From Bryoerythrophyllum caledonicum (taxonomy: Eukaryota; Streptophyta; Bryopsida; Pottiales; Pottiaceae), in contig OZ020514.1 in NCBI GenBank assembly GCA_963971425.1, forward strand, positions 19,255,406 to 19,319,405: DNA of 64,000 bases. Direction: 5' to 3'. The notes under the pieces were generated by a model that saw only the letters and a program-made list of their open reading frames with translations, was not told where the DNA came from and did no database searches. This document shows, piece after piece, positions 1 to 11,590 of the stretch. A program made the translations under genes and the position numbers. Within the stretch, counting starts at the first letter, position 1. Each line of letters begins with the position of its first letter.

Positions 1-535
1 GTCAGGAGGGCAAGTTATCTTTGTCTTTTGGTCTATTGATAGTCTTCGAAGAACCTTGTAACTGTAAGGATAAAATTGTGGCCTTGAGCACTTGTTTCGT
101 CCATAAACGAAGAGAAGTTTTGACCTTATGTCATCGGGGAGGAGCACTTGAAGAACCCTTTTCAGCCGTCCGGGGACCATGGACGACCATATACCAACAT
201 GGAAGGACCTCAATAGGATTTGGAAGAACTCTATGAGACCAAGTCGAACAATAATGTTGTTGTAATCGAAGCATCGGGAGGTGCAGTTATATAGTATTGC
301 TCAAAGCAAAGCAATCCGTTCACAGACAATACGATTACTTATTTTGAGTCGTCGCGGACTGGCTGCGAAACATAACAAAAGAGAAGAGCTGGAAGTTAGA
401 TCGACAAATATTCCTATCTAGGCATCAGAAAAAGAGAGGACATGAAGCATGTTACATGTGGTAGTTGTAAACCATTGACAAGGATATATTAAAGCCATAT
501 TAACAAATAAACAAATCACTGATAGTAGTGCTTAG
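1..535. other. No gene seen; one E1-type dyad
   Basis: I see no convincing coding sequence here. At 399-418 there is one dyad, GATCGACAAATATTCCTATC, of the same type that fills element E1 to the right. E1 therefore probably already includes this stretch, and its left end may lie outside the window. Confidence 0.5.
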
Positions 536-2263
536 TCAGTGAAATTTTCCATTTTTGGAATCCCATAGTTTAGAACACCCTAACACGATATTACGTGCGA
601 TGGTAGACTTCCTAAATCCAGTACTAGCCCCACATCTAGAAAGAGGATTCTCTCGAACAAAATCAGCAACAGGGAGCTTAGAGGCAATCATAATCTGCAG
701 CCACGGAAGCATGGTGTTCATGAGGAACCGGTCCGGCGATTCACCAGACCACTCCGAAGGATGAACAGCGTTGAACTGCCCGTTGAGGAGGTTCTTCTCT
801 GGGCTGTCATCAACAAGCAATGCCCGATCAAGGTCCACATGCTCAAGAACACCTCTAAGTTTTCTAAGATCTTTCATCATGTACTTCTTGTCTGTCTTGC
901 CCTTGCTTCCGGGAAAGGAAGAAAATGTCACATCGTTTTGTGACAAAACCGGCAGCTGCTCTGGTTTGAGAGAAGAACCAGACAGAACACAATCTAACAT
1001 GAATTCAATGTTTCTCGGAATGGCGCAACTCCATACTACAACATTAGCCTTACTCTACAACCAGTGCAAAAACGGAACACAGTCGGGTCTAAGGATACAA
1101 CCGCGACCGCTATCAGTTCTGTGGACCAGAAATCCATTCAAGTCCAGGACGACCGTGTACCTCGGATCCATTACCTTTGCAGAGTGAGGGGCAACAGTCA
1201 GAGCGGGTGGAGGTATTTCAGCTGCAGCGAACCAAAGAGTAAGCGTTAGTAGAGAGCGAAGGACATCAAAAGATCTTCCTATCTAGCAATATAGAGCACC
1301 AAAAGGAGGAGGTTCGGACATCGAAAGATCTTCCTATCAAGGTCTATAAAGCACCAAATGAAGGAGGCGAGGACATCAGAAGATCTTCCCATCTAGATAT
1401 ATAGAGCACCAAGAAGGCGATGACATCAAAAGATATTCCCATCTATCGAAACATCGCAAAAAGAGGAGAGTAGTGAAGGTAGAGCGGCCTCCAAGAGATG
1501 TACCTTCAGCAGAGGGTCGACCACCAGAATGGGCACCGCAGCGTGCAATCATCTCCCTGACAGTAGCTTCATCATGAAGCAACTCCGAGTCGACCCTGTA
1601 ATCCTGGCTAAACTTCAGTGAGTCTGAATCTGCATCATTGACCGCAGACTTCAATACGTTCGCAAGAGGATTGAAGGCCTGCAGAGATCCACTGGCCTCA
1701 TCGAATATCCTAGCCAACAATTCTTCCGCAATCTCCACGCCATCTCGGGAAGAAGTCTGAGCATGGAGAGTTGGAGAAGACGCGGAGCAATTAGTAGCAA
1801 GAAGTCTGGCAAGTGTATGTGCAGCCGAGTGTTGCTCACGATCCGAGATAGCCCCTAGTGCAGCGCTAGAACTAGGTTGAGATGGTGCATCTACCTCCAT
1901 TGGCATCGCGCCGAACATAGGACGCTGAACATCGTCCGATGGAACTTTCGGTGGAGATAAACGTACAATCGGACATGTCACTCTCGTCTTAGAGCCAGAT
2001 TTCCCCGGGGTATACTCCGTCGTGTATATAAATACTAGCTTCTTATATTTCGAAACAGTGGGTTTCGGCAACTGTGCAACAATTGCCTCGATGTCCTGTG
2101 GCAGCTTTTCAACAAGGGCCTCAACAGAGTTGTCCTCGATGCCTGCATCGGCCGTTCCACTCACACCTCCATGCTCGATGTCGGACAACGACGCCACTCC
2201 ATCCATCGCCTCGGTATGAGCAGCAAGACGTACCACCACGTCTTCACTAGTGCATGCACTCAC
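536..2263 (-). pseudogene. Spliced HAD/NIF (FCP1/SCP-like) phosphatase-family gene with one premature stop
   Basis: Exon 1 runs 2263-1504 and exon 2 runs 1221-536. The intron 1222-1503 begins GTACAT and ends GCTGCAG, and its one- plus two-base phase joins the reading frame exactly. The N-terminal part is Ser/Ala-rich and unrecognised apart from a KYKKLVFIY stretch. Exon 2 is a NLI-interacting-factor type HAD domain. It has VVLDLNGFLVHR (motif I), then LRPDCVPFLHWL, SKANVVVWS, KDLRKLRG, and LLVDDSPEKNLLN (the C-terminal DDSP signature of the family) with a following Trp. The catalytic DxD is DLN here, as in a group of plant HAD proteins, so activity is doubtful. A TAG at 1055-1057 interrupts motif II. 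The intron carries four tandem E1 dyads, tying the gene to the element. NIF phosphatases normally act on phosphoserine in RNA polymerase II tails or receptors; no such role is claimed here. Confidence 0.7.
1262..1450. repeat. Four tandem dyad units inside the HAD-gene intron
   Basis: Units start at 1262, 1317, 1372 and 1422 (period 50-55). Each begins GACATC and holds an imperfect dyad around AAAGATCTTCCTATC, followed by a conserved TATAGAGCACCAA tail. The whole array lies within the intron 1222-1503. Confidence 0.85.
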
Positions 2264-2653
2264 GTCCTAGATATTAGGCCACCGTCGAGCATTCCGAATG
2301 GAGGGATCCCCCTTCGCACATAACCCCGACGGCATAGATTTAGGACAGAGAATTAGAACATGATAGAATAAGGGTGCTCAAAATTTTCGAATAAAGAACG
2401 GGCAAAGCGTAAGACCAATGTGGATCGAAAGATCTTCCTATCCTCCAGTACTCACTGAGGAATGAAGGATCCTCCAATCCACAAAGACTAACGGAGGAAC
2501 TTCTAAAACAAAAAAATTTACAATAATATACAAAAAAAATTACAAAAGTAAACCAAAAAAATTCCCTATTAGATTACTGAGCATCTAAAAAATTGTTGTG
2601 AACCGTCAGAAGATAAATTGTTCTGGTGATTAAGTTTGGAGTTAGCTGCTGCA
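2264..2653. other. Intergenic spacer between two minus-strand E1 genes
   Basis: No coding sequence is evident. A single dyad, GATCGAAAGATCTTCCTATC, lies at 2423-2442, upstream of the HAD gene start. The remainder is A-rich. Confidence 0.5.
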
Positions 2654-3349
2654 TCATACTTGAGAACTGTGCAGAGAGGAGCCTTCTCCTATAAGAGCCT
2701 GAGACGGTAGAAACTCGTCATGTTGATGGGGTAGCGGCTCCTTCGAGACTTTCTTCTTTAAGATCTTACTCTTTGGAGGGTGCCGAACTTGGACCTCCTC
2801 CTCCTCGTCCTCCGGCTTGTCCTTTCGCTAGTCCTCCCGCTCATCTTCCTCCTCGTCCTCTGGCTCGTCCTCACGCTCGTCCTCCGGCTCGTCCTCCCCC
2901 TCGTCCTCCGTGCTTAATTCTTCATCAGATGGCTCTTGCCGACGTTTCATCCGCGTCTTCGGGTTGATGTCCTCCTCCTCATCTTCGTTCTCCTGCTCTT
3001 CCTCCTCGTCCTCATTTGCCTCCTCCCTATGCGTTTGCCTGGACGCCACAATCACCTCTTGCTCGTCGGCAGAGACCAAATTCTTACGATCGTGCCCTCT
3101 CTTGGAGACCCGCTCCTTCTTCCTGGGTTGTCTATCCCTGGGCTCTATCATCATGGGCTCCTTCATCCTGGGCTGCTTCTTCCTGGTTCGTTTCTTTTGT
3201 TCTGGAACTGTTACAGCAGCCACTTTTCGAGAGTCCCAGATACCTGTGGCCGTCCTTATGGCAGCTAGACGTTCGTCCTTCGAATAGACGACCTCGATGA
3301 CCTGCGCGCCCTTTGTCTGCAAGCAAAATCGAACGACACAAATGACAAC

Positions 3350-3439
3350 CTGGAATGCCAACAAGCACAATGCATCAACGAGAATCACACACATCATAGC
3401 ATACCCCGGGGAGATCAAAATATATTCCTATCCACTTAC
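3350..3439 (-). repeat. 90-bp intron built around one E1 dyad
   Basis: The second intron of the ParB-like gene contains the dyad GATCAAAATATATTCCTATC at 3413-3432, directly after its GTAAGT donor. The intron is only 90 bases, so the dyad occupies nearly a quarter of it. Confidence 0.75.
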
Positions 3440-4886
3440 CAAACCAAGCCAAGTTATTGCAGGGCCTCCGCCGATGTTCACAATGACATTTTTGGGCGCC
3501 GCAAGTGTCCTAATAATATCATCAACCGCGTCGATATTGAAATTCGCCCACCTGAGCTGATTCCACTACGTTGTCGCATTCTTGAAATCCGATGCGGATA
3601 CCCTAAACCTTGAATGGCATGTCATTCCCAAAGAATTGACGAAAGGATGCCGTAGGCTGGCAACCCTGTTCATTCCCATAGACAAAATTGAAGTAGAGAG
3701 GAAGTGTCAGTTCAGGAGTTGGAGGTCTCTTGAAGCCCTCAATACCCTCCGTGATATATAATGTCGATGAAAAATTCCATGGTTTGATCTGGTGAACCGT
3801 CGAACCCTTCTCCGCAATAGCATTCGCAACGTCCACCATACCATCCCGGTTGGTGATAAACACGCCAGGATTACAAGCCCTCCGAAATTGATGCTCATCA
3901 TTGTACTCCATGGCCTGCAAAGTTCTCACGACCCGCTCATAGATATCGTTGAAATCGGATTCACGGCCAGTATCTCGATCAACGAAGTAGGAAACAAACA
4001 CCACATTTGCATCCATCGCCAACCATCCCTTCTCCAATAATGTGGACAAGCGAGTAGACTTCTCAACATCTCCAGTAAGCCTGTCCATGGTATTGCACCT
4101 ATAAAAGGCGGAAAACGACTCAACGGCAGTTGACGGCTTGGGTAGACGCTCCTGCGATGAAATTTGCCTCTACTGATCGAAGAGCAACCTCAGAACGGCT
4201 GGAAAGTCTTCTGCCTTCGAGGATGGCGCCAAGTTATTCCCTCGCTTTGCAAAGAACTTATTGCCACCCTTATCCTTCATCAACCTGTCATACAAAGACT
4301 CAACGACAAACTCCGAGACCTTGAATTCATTGACCGCATCACCGTACTCCGTCTCTGTGTAAGACACATCCTTCTGAGTCTTTGACTTCAGCGGCTTTGA
4401 CTTAAAGTAGTGCATAAACTCATTTTTGATGAGTCTCTTCTTCTTCTCGATGCTGCACCAGTATTCAAGTCCCTTAAGAACAGGAGCCTTTTTCATGGAC
4501 TTGGTCGGCTTAATCGAGCACTTCTTCTCCATGACCAGCTTAGCAACTCTGTCAATATCGGTCTCCCACATAGCATACAACGGCTGAAGATCGGCCTTTC
4601 TCAAGGCCCTACTTTGGTACCGCCTTTTCTTTGCCCTCTCCCTCCTCACCACAGCGTCCGCATCATCGGCCTCGTCGGCAGAGTCGCCGTCCGCACCGCC
4701 AGGAAAAGTGCATTGCACCCCGTATGGATCAGGTAGTAGACCACTAATCCAGTTCTCCTGGATGCTAAGCCAGGTCTGATAAACCCGCTCATCAATGAAG
4801 AGAAGCGGCAGCTTTGGCTGACCAGTGGCATCATCTTCTGTGAAGTCATTCTTCGTGAAAACAGCGGGAACCTTATCTAGCCAAGC

Positions 4887-5439
4887 CTGCACGAAAAAAT
4901 CGATACAAAAAACATCATCAGAGACTCGGATCGAAGAAAAGATGAGGGTATGATAGGAAGATCTTCCCATCTAGTGAGACGCTGAAGATAGGAAGATCTT
5001 TCGATCTATAAGAATGACGCGAAGTCTAGAGGTAGAAAAGATAGGAAGATGTTTTGATCTAAAAGAATGATGCAAAGTCTAGAGGCAGAGAAGATAGGAA
5101 GATCTTTCGATCTACAAGAATGATGCGAAGTCTAGAGGCAGAGAAGATAAGAAGATCTTTCGATCTATAAGAATGACGCGAAGTCTAGAGGCAGCGAAGT
5201 TAGAGCATACGCTAATGCAACGGGGTCAAAAGGTGCATGGGAAAATCCTTAGAACGACAACATCCAACATTAACAACAGATGTCAAAGGACACTGCGGAA
5301 AGAAAGATATTTCGATCTCTGTGACCACTGCGGTGATTAGAGGACCCTAGGGATAGGAATATATTCCGATCAATTCCGTGGTAAACATCATAACAACGCG
5401 GACAAGAAAATGCAATTTAACAAATGGTTTCAGACTTAC
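4887..5439 (-). repeat. 553-bp intron with four 53-bp dyad repeats plus single dyads
   Basis: The first intron of the ParB-like gene (GTAAGT at 5439; GTGCAG ending at 4887) holds tandem units starting at 4987, 5040, 5093 and 5146, exactly 53 bases apart. Each has GATAGGAAGATCTTTCGATC or a close variant followed by AAGTCTAGAGGCAG. Single dyads lie at 4952-4971 and 5352-5371 (GATAGGAATATATTCCGATC). Confidence 0.85.
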
Positions 5440-6835
5440 ATTGAATTGAGGCGAGTGTGCCAAACCATTTGGAGACGGCTTTGGACACCCCGCCTGGGCC
5501 CAACTCTTCCGTGCAAGTCCCAGTTGAGTAAGATAGTTGATCTCCGCCCTAGCTCCGGCCAGATCTTGGTTAAGGATTCTTGAGTAATAGATTAACTTCC
5601 CAAAGTTGGCTGGATCTGCCCAAACGATGGTAATTATGAAGCTTTGTGCGTCGGCTAGTTCATCATCACTAAGAGACTTTTCGGCAATAAGGACTTTATG
5701 CGCAGCAATGCAGTGCTGCCCACCGATGATAACGTAGTACGTATCATTTGTAATGTCCCGTCTTGTCGGCTTTGTCATAAAATACTCGAATAAACTATCG
5801 ACGGGATCCACACCAAAGTCGTCAGCAGCAGGCTTGTTCTTAATCGGCATAACGTACAGATGCTGAAGCAAAGCTTGAAACGGCATCGCCCGCTTGTGGT
5901 CAACGATCTCGCCAACACGTTTCTACTTGAGCTTCCGATACGCCACCACCCCGGATGTGGCCCTATGCAGACGTTGAATTCCGACGACGAGGTCAATCTT
6001 CGCATCATCGAGTCTCTTTACCGGGCGCGTACCAAATACATGCAGACTCGAGAATTCTTTCTCGTACAACGCCCTCACTTTCTGCAGGTCCTGTGCCGAA
6101 TACTTCGAAATAGAACTACTCGAAAACATCACAGCCTGAGCCAATGAGAATTCTTCAATCTTGGGATCTGACTTCTTCCGTTGTTTCTTCGTGTCCCCAG
6201 CTCCTGAAGTCTCCCGAGCTGCTTGTGACGGCCTCTTCTTCTTGCTGGGAGGTGTAGAAGCATCCTGTTTGGCCAACTCGCTATTGGAGGCATCACGACA
6301 AGCTCGGAGCTCCGCCCAATTGTCAATAATTCGATCAACGTCAGGTCCCGTCCTAGCAATAGAAAAACCATGATCTCTGACCGAAGCACAAAGTCGGGGG
6401 ACCATATCCTTTGTTGATACAAATAGGCCGTAGATCCTCGAACACTTTGCACTTGCAACAAACTTCTTAATAACAAGAACAACACTGTTTTCAATTCCAA
6501 GCACGTCCACCACATCCAGCACCTCCACGTTGTGAATCGTGAGCGCTATCATTTCTTCACGTCCCTCGGCGACATCGGCTACAAACATAACTGGCGCAAT
6601 TTGGATTGTCCGCTTCGAATCATCCCGAATCCAAGCAAGACCCCATTCGGTGACATTACTTGCTATGAACAAGGCGCTCGGTTTAGGTTCTTCGAATGTG
6701 TGGCCAACGGCCTTGACACCACAGTTCACCACATCACGGAGGCAGTAGGGACGCCAGTCCTTGTTCGTCTCCAACCACGGAATCAAGTTTGCACTGCTCA
6801 TACAAACAGAATGGTCAGATCAAACGCCATGATGG

Positions 6836-7475
6836 GATAGGGATCTACCGATCAAAATTAAACCAGACGTCGCAAAGTATCCACGCGAAGGGATAGGAAG
6901 ATCTACCGATCCACAAACACACAAGTAACCCAAGCCCATCGCAATGTGGGATAGGAATATAATCCGATCTACGAACACCCTCTACATCCATCCCGATCCC
7001 ATGCCCAACAAGGAGAGATGGGAAGATATACCAATCCACAAACTCTCAAGCATCAGAAGCCCACCGCAGTGTGGGATAGGAATATATTCCGATCAACAAA
7101 CAGCCTCTGAACTAATACCGAAGTTATGACCCCACGAGGATAGATGGGAAGATCTACCGATCCATAAACACTCAAGCAACCCAAGCCCACCGCAGTGTGG
7201 GATAGGAATATATTCCGATCAACAAAGAGCCTCTGAACTAATACCGATCCTAAGACCCCACATGGATAGATGGGAAGATCTACCGATACACAAACACTCA
7301 AGCAACCCAAGCACACAATAGAGTGGGATAGGAATATATTCGGATCAACAAATAGCCTCTGAACCAACTCCGATCCTATGACCTAACAAGGATAGATGGG
7401 AAGATCTACCGATCCACAAACTCTTAAGCAACCCAAGCCCACCGCAGAGTAGGATAGGAATATATTCCTATCATC
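6836..7475. repeat. Higher-order dyad array upstream of the ParB-like gene
   Basis: Two dyad types alternate: GATAGGAATATATTCCGATC (starts 6950, 7075, 7201, 7327, 7453) and GATGGGAAGATCTACCGATC. They make a two-dyad unit repeated every 125-126 bases, with spacer words such as AAGCCCACCGCAGTGTGG. The array sits immediately 5' of the minus-strand ParB-like gene, in its leader or promoter region. The periodic opposite-strand frame through it is an artefact of the repeat. Confidence 0.9.
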
Positions 7476-9120
7476 TAAAACCCTAAATCTCAAGGAGATA
7501 TCGCTATATCCACTGATAAAGGAAGTGCTTTGGAAACCTTTCCCTCAATAAGGAGAGATACATTGAATTTTCTATCTACTGCACCTTGAATTGCAATGCA
7601 TAACATAACTAAGCGTAGTGAATATCAGATGATATTCATTGATCTAGGTTATCGTGTATCACAACAGAGATAATTCAGAGCATGGAATCTTACTTGACGG
7701 GATTTTCTGAGGTGGTTTCGGACATTGTGTTGCGTCCAAAACAGTGCGCAATCTGAAGATCACAGAAAATTAGTCGTTATTGATTAGTTACATGATTAAT
7801 ACGTAACCAGTATAATCAGATTGATATTCATTTGAGGAACTCTATTCCAAAGTGAAAAAAAAAATAACTGGAGAAAATCATAACCTAGGTTTAGAACGTT
7901 GTTTTGGTTCTAAAATCCTTCAAGCATGCAAGAAAAAGCTGAGGAATAAGAATGAGCGCTGAAATTACCTTTGTCTGAATGAATCAGCGCGTCGAGGCAC
8001 CCGCTGGTTAGCACTAGGGTTGCACCCGTTGGACGCATCCGTTAGCTGCAGTCGCTCGCTCGCTTCGTCTGTAAGCAGAGCGATGAAATGACCTTCGCTC
8101 GCTTGAACAATTTCTCGCTTGCTCGCTCTCTTAGAACCTTCAAACACCGGCGTTGCTCGTGCTCCTCCTAGAACGTCCAATGATGCTCTTGATCGCGCTC
8201 ACGAAATCGCCTTCGACCGAAACTAACACCTCGCACTCCTGTTACTGCTACTCACAAATACACCTCGCACTCCTGCTGCATCTACTCACAAATTGACCTC
8301 GCACTCAAACTCACGCTAGCGTACTACAATCCATACACAACACAGGAAAAAAAAGCATGAAAAATCAACACGCAGGAGGAGAGAGACGAAGACAGGAAGC
8401 TAAGAAAACAAGAAGCGTTTGAAAAGCAAGAATGGGAGGACTTGGAAGGGTTGGAGTTGGTGGTGGCGGGAGGGAGGTAATGGAAAATGTAATGATGATG
8501 GAACCAAGCCGTCGACCACGACGGCTGAGTTACCATTTGGCACTTCTAATGATGACTTTTTCATCATTTGTCTGAAGTGAACTTCTCTACAAGCCGTGAA
8601 GTTCTTTTCTTGATTTGACTTTTCATTACTTTCTTGTGTGATTTGAGTCTTCATTACTTTATTTTCATTTCTTTTCATTACTTTCTTTACGTGAACTTTT
8701 TTGAATTGTAAATTTAAATTGCAAATTTTATGTGTAGATTTGATTTCCAAATTTAATTTTACACATTTCATTTGCAAATTTTATTTTCACACATTTCATT
8801 TGCAAATATAATTTTACACATTTGATTTATGAACTTACTTTTCACAATTTAATTTCCAAAGTGGCGGCCGCGGTAATCTACATGTATTATGGTGTATTTG
8901 AACATGATAAAATTTAAACTTTGGAATAACTTTCAAATGAAAGATGTTGGTTGAAAATTAACAAATGGATGAAGCAAGTCTTGATAATTTGAATACAATG
9001 TCTAAATACATCAAAATCCAGAAGATTAATTGTAATTAAACAATCAAGGTATATACATCTCCATTTGTGGATTAAATTTTTTAAACATTGAATACAATAA
9101 AAAATACTAAACTTAAATCC
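7476..9120. other. AT-rich E1 centre, no gene seen
   Basis: No coding stretch is convincing. Around 8680-8850 a short diffuse repeat of TTTGCAAATTT/CACATTTCATTT words is visible, ending at a lone NotI-like GCGGCCGC at 8863-8870. The rest of the stretch shows no recognisable structure. Confidence 0.4.
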
Positions 9121-9290
9121 TGAACTTTAACCCTAACCCTATACCTAATGCTAACCCTAACCCTAATCCTAAACCCTAAACCCTGTCATAACCCTAATTC
9201 TAAACCCTAATCCTAAACCCTAAACCCTGTCATAACCCTAATCCTACATCCTACATCCTTAACCTTCAAACCCTATATCCCTAAATGAAA
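9121..9290. repeat. Interstitial telomere-like repeats (CCCTAA/CCCTAAA)
   Basis: Degenerate tandem CCCTAA, CCCTAAA and TCCTAA words fill this segment, with a larger duplication of CCTAAACCCTGTCATAACCC. It is plant-type telomeric sequence in an internal position. A similar patch is found at the matching place in E2 (39983-40100). Confidence 0.85.
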
Positions 9291-9379
9291 AATTGATTCT
9301 AGTTATTTCTATTCAATTTTTCATTCTATATCTTTAGTAGAGTGTTACCCGTGTCCTCCGGCTACAACATTTTTTTGTG

Positions 9380-9545
9380 TTCAATCCCCACCTCCCCGTC
9401 CCCTAGCCCTTTCCCTCCAATTCATTGTCCCCCCCGTCTTTGTCCTCCGTCCCCCGTCCTCCGTCTCCGTCCCCCGACCCCGTCCCCATCCCCATCCCCA
9501 AACCCTAATCCCCGCCCCGTCCTTTTATCCAAAACCCTAACTTTT
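9380..9545. repeat. C-rich CCCCGTCCC/TCCGTCCCC simple repeat
   Basis: Strand-asymmetric runs of CCCCGTCC, CCGTCC and CCCCATCC are followed again by AAACCCTAA words. I see no coding sense in the frame that crosses it. Confidence 0.7.
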
Positions 9546-9619
9546 AGCTGTCCATCCAAAAGCGTTATTCATCGACGCGTTCATCCATCCACATGTTTCT
9601 CATCCTATATTCTTTTATA

Positions 9620-10745
9620 GATATAGATTTATTTTTTCTATATAAATCATATGAAGATATAATCGTACAATAATATATATCGTATCGAAAAACAATTAGA
9701 TATAAATCATATGGAGATATAATTGTATGTAGAATATATATATATATAACATTTGTGTATGTAAAGTTGTAGGTTGGAAATATATGTATATATATATAAA
9801 ATGTATCCACATATAATTCTTGTATATTGTATATATGAATAAAATGTATGTATGTATAGTTGTATGTTGTATATATTATACATAGATATAAATCATATGG
9901 AGATATAATTGTACAATAATATATATCGTATGGAGAAACAATTAGATATAAATCGTATGAAGATATAATTGTATGTTGTATATATATATACATATAACAT
10001 ATGTGTATGTATAGTTGTATGTTGGATATATATAAATATATAAAATGTATCGGTATATAATTATTGTATGACATTGTATATATGTATAAAATGTATGTAT
10101 GTATAGTTGTATGTTGTAGATATAAATTTGTATGTTATATAGATATAAATCGTATGGAGATATAATTGGGTGTTGTATATATATATAACATCTGTGTATG
10201 TATAGTTGTAGGTTGGAAATATATGTATATATAAAATGTATCAATATATAATTGTATGTTGTATATGTATATACATATAACATCTGTGTATGTATAGTAA
10301 CATAATTATAGGTTGGATATATATAAATATATAAAATGTATATCGATATATAATTATTGCATCTTGTATATATGACTAAAATGTATGTATATATAATATA
10401 TGTGAATAAAATGTATGTATGTATAGTTGTATGTTGTATATATAGATATAAATTGTATGGAGATATAATTGTGTGTTGTATGTATATATATATAACATCT
10501 GTGTATGTATAGTTGTAGGTGGTATATTTATATAAATATATAAAATGTATCGATATATAATTCTTGTATATTGTATATATGTATAAAATGTATGTTTGTA
10601 TAGTTGTATGTTGTATATAAAGATATAAATCGTATGGAGATATAATTGTGTGTTGTATATATATATATATATATGTAAGATCTGTGTATGTATAGCTGTA
10701 TGTTGGATATGTATATAAATGTATAAAATGTAACGATATATAATT
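9620..10745. repeat. AT-rich satellite with TATGGAGATATAATTG units
   Basis: Long, irregular tandem units of roughly 190-300 bases share the words ATAAATCRTATGGAGATATAATTG, GTATGTATAGTTGTATGTTG and ATAAAATGTAT. Internal TA microsatellite runs vary in length. The minus-strand open frames through it are low-complexity Tyr/Ile repeats, not genes. Confidence 0.85.
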
Positions 10746-10749
10746 GTAT

Positions 10750-11590
10750 GTTTATGTATAATTCTAGTAATTTCTATTCAATCTTTCATTCTAATTCTTT
10801 ATTCCATTTTTTTATTCTAGTTTTTTTCATTCAATCTTTCATTTTATTTTATATTCTATTTTGTGATTCTAATTATCTCTATTCAATCTTTCATTCTATT
10901 TCTTTATTCTATTTTTTGATTCTCTTTTCTATTTTGTGATTCTAATTATTTCTATGCAATCTTTCATTCTATTTCTTTATTCTTTTTTTTATTCTAGTTA
11001 TTTTTATTCAAGCTTTCATTCTATTTCTTTATTCGATTTTTTGAGTCTCTATTCTATTTTGTGATTCTAATTATTTCTATTCGATCTTTCATTCTATTTC
11101 TTTATTCTATTTCTGATTCTCTTTTCTATTTTGTGATTCTAATTATTTCTATTCAATCTTTCATTCAATTTCTTTATTTATTTTTTTGATTCTAGTTTTT
11201 TCCATTCAATCTTTCATTCTATTTCTTTATTCTATTTTTTGATTCTCTATTCTATTTTGAGATTCTAATTATTTCTATGCAATCTTTCATTCTTTTTCTA
11301 TATTCTATTTTGTGATTCTAATTATCTCTATTCAATCTTTCATTCTATTTCTTTATTCTATTTTTTGATTCTCTATTCTATTTTGTGATTCTAATTATTT
11401 CTATGCAATCTTTCATTCTATTTCTCTATTCTATTTTGTGATTCTAATTATTTCTATGCAATCTTTCATTCTAGTTCTTTATTCTATTTTTTGATTCTCT
11501 TTCCTATTTTGTGATTCTAATTTTTTATATTCCATCCTTCATTAGACTAATTCTCTATTTTATTTGTATTCAATCTTTCACTAGACTAAT
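10750..11590. repeat. TTTCATTCTATTTCTTTATTCTATT satellite
   Basis: About ten head-to-tail units of roughly 75-110 bases are built from CAATCTTTCATTCTA, TTTCTTTATTCTATTTTTTG and TTTTGTGATTCTAATTATTTC. The array abuts the preceding satellite directly. Confidence 0.85.

Larger units (their letters stand above)
2654..6801 (-). pseudogene. ParB/sulfiredoxin-like fold gene of E1, three exons, broken by stops
   Basis: Exons 6801-5440, 4886-3440 and 3349-2654 join in phase 0 at both introns (GTAAGT donors; TTTTTCGTGCAG and TTGGCATTCCAG acceptors). The start is uncertain: 6801 is the first Met, but TGAGCAG just ahead could be an acceptor. Exon 1 has a basic linker (SKKKRPSQAA) and ends with the key motif YYVIIGGQHCIAAHKVL. 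The G-x-H/R-x-x-A core with a preceding beta strand is how ParB/Srx-type domains look. Exon 2 is unrecognised and highly charged (YWCSIEKKKRLIKNEFMHYF; VVFVSYFVDRDTGRESDF). Its end and exon 3 read NVIVNIGGGPAITWLGL then QVIEVVYSKDERLAAIRTA, suggestive of a methyltransferase-type Rossmann strand-glycine loop. The tail is an acidic Glu/Asp run and then basic. TAG codons at 5923, 4170 and 2828 and a frameshift near 3600 break it. The E2 homologue lies at 32370-34549. It is probably a nuclear accessory protein of the element; the ParB-like assignment is motif-based. Confidence 0.6.

Noticed and set aside
2773..3300. Plus-strand Pro/Ser/Leu-rich frames
   Set aside because: They are the opposite strand of the acidic and basic C-terminal exon of the ParB-like gene.
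7053..7367. Periodic open frame (RLFVDRNIFLSH repeats) on minus
   Set aside because: It is the translation of the 126-bp dyad array; the dyads, not codons, are what is conserved.
8863..8870. Isolated GCGGCCGC in AT-rich DNA as a cloning or vector scar
   Set aside because: Flanks are continuous AT-rich genomic-looking sequence with no vector features.
9565..10283. Long Tyr/Ile-rich frames on minus
   Set aside because: They follow from the TA-rich satellite and have no coding character.
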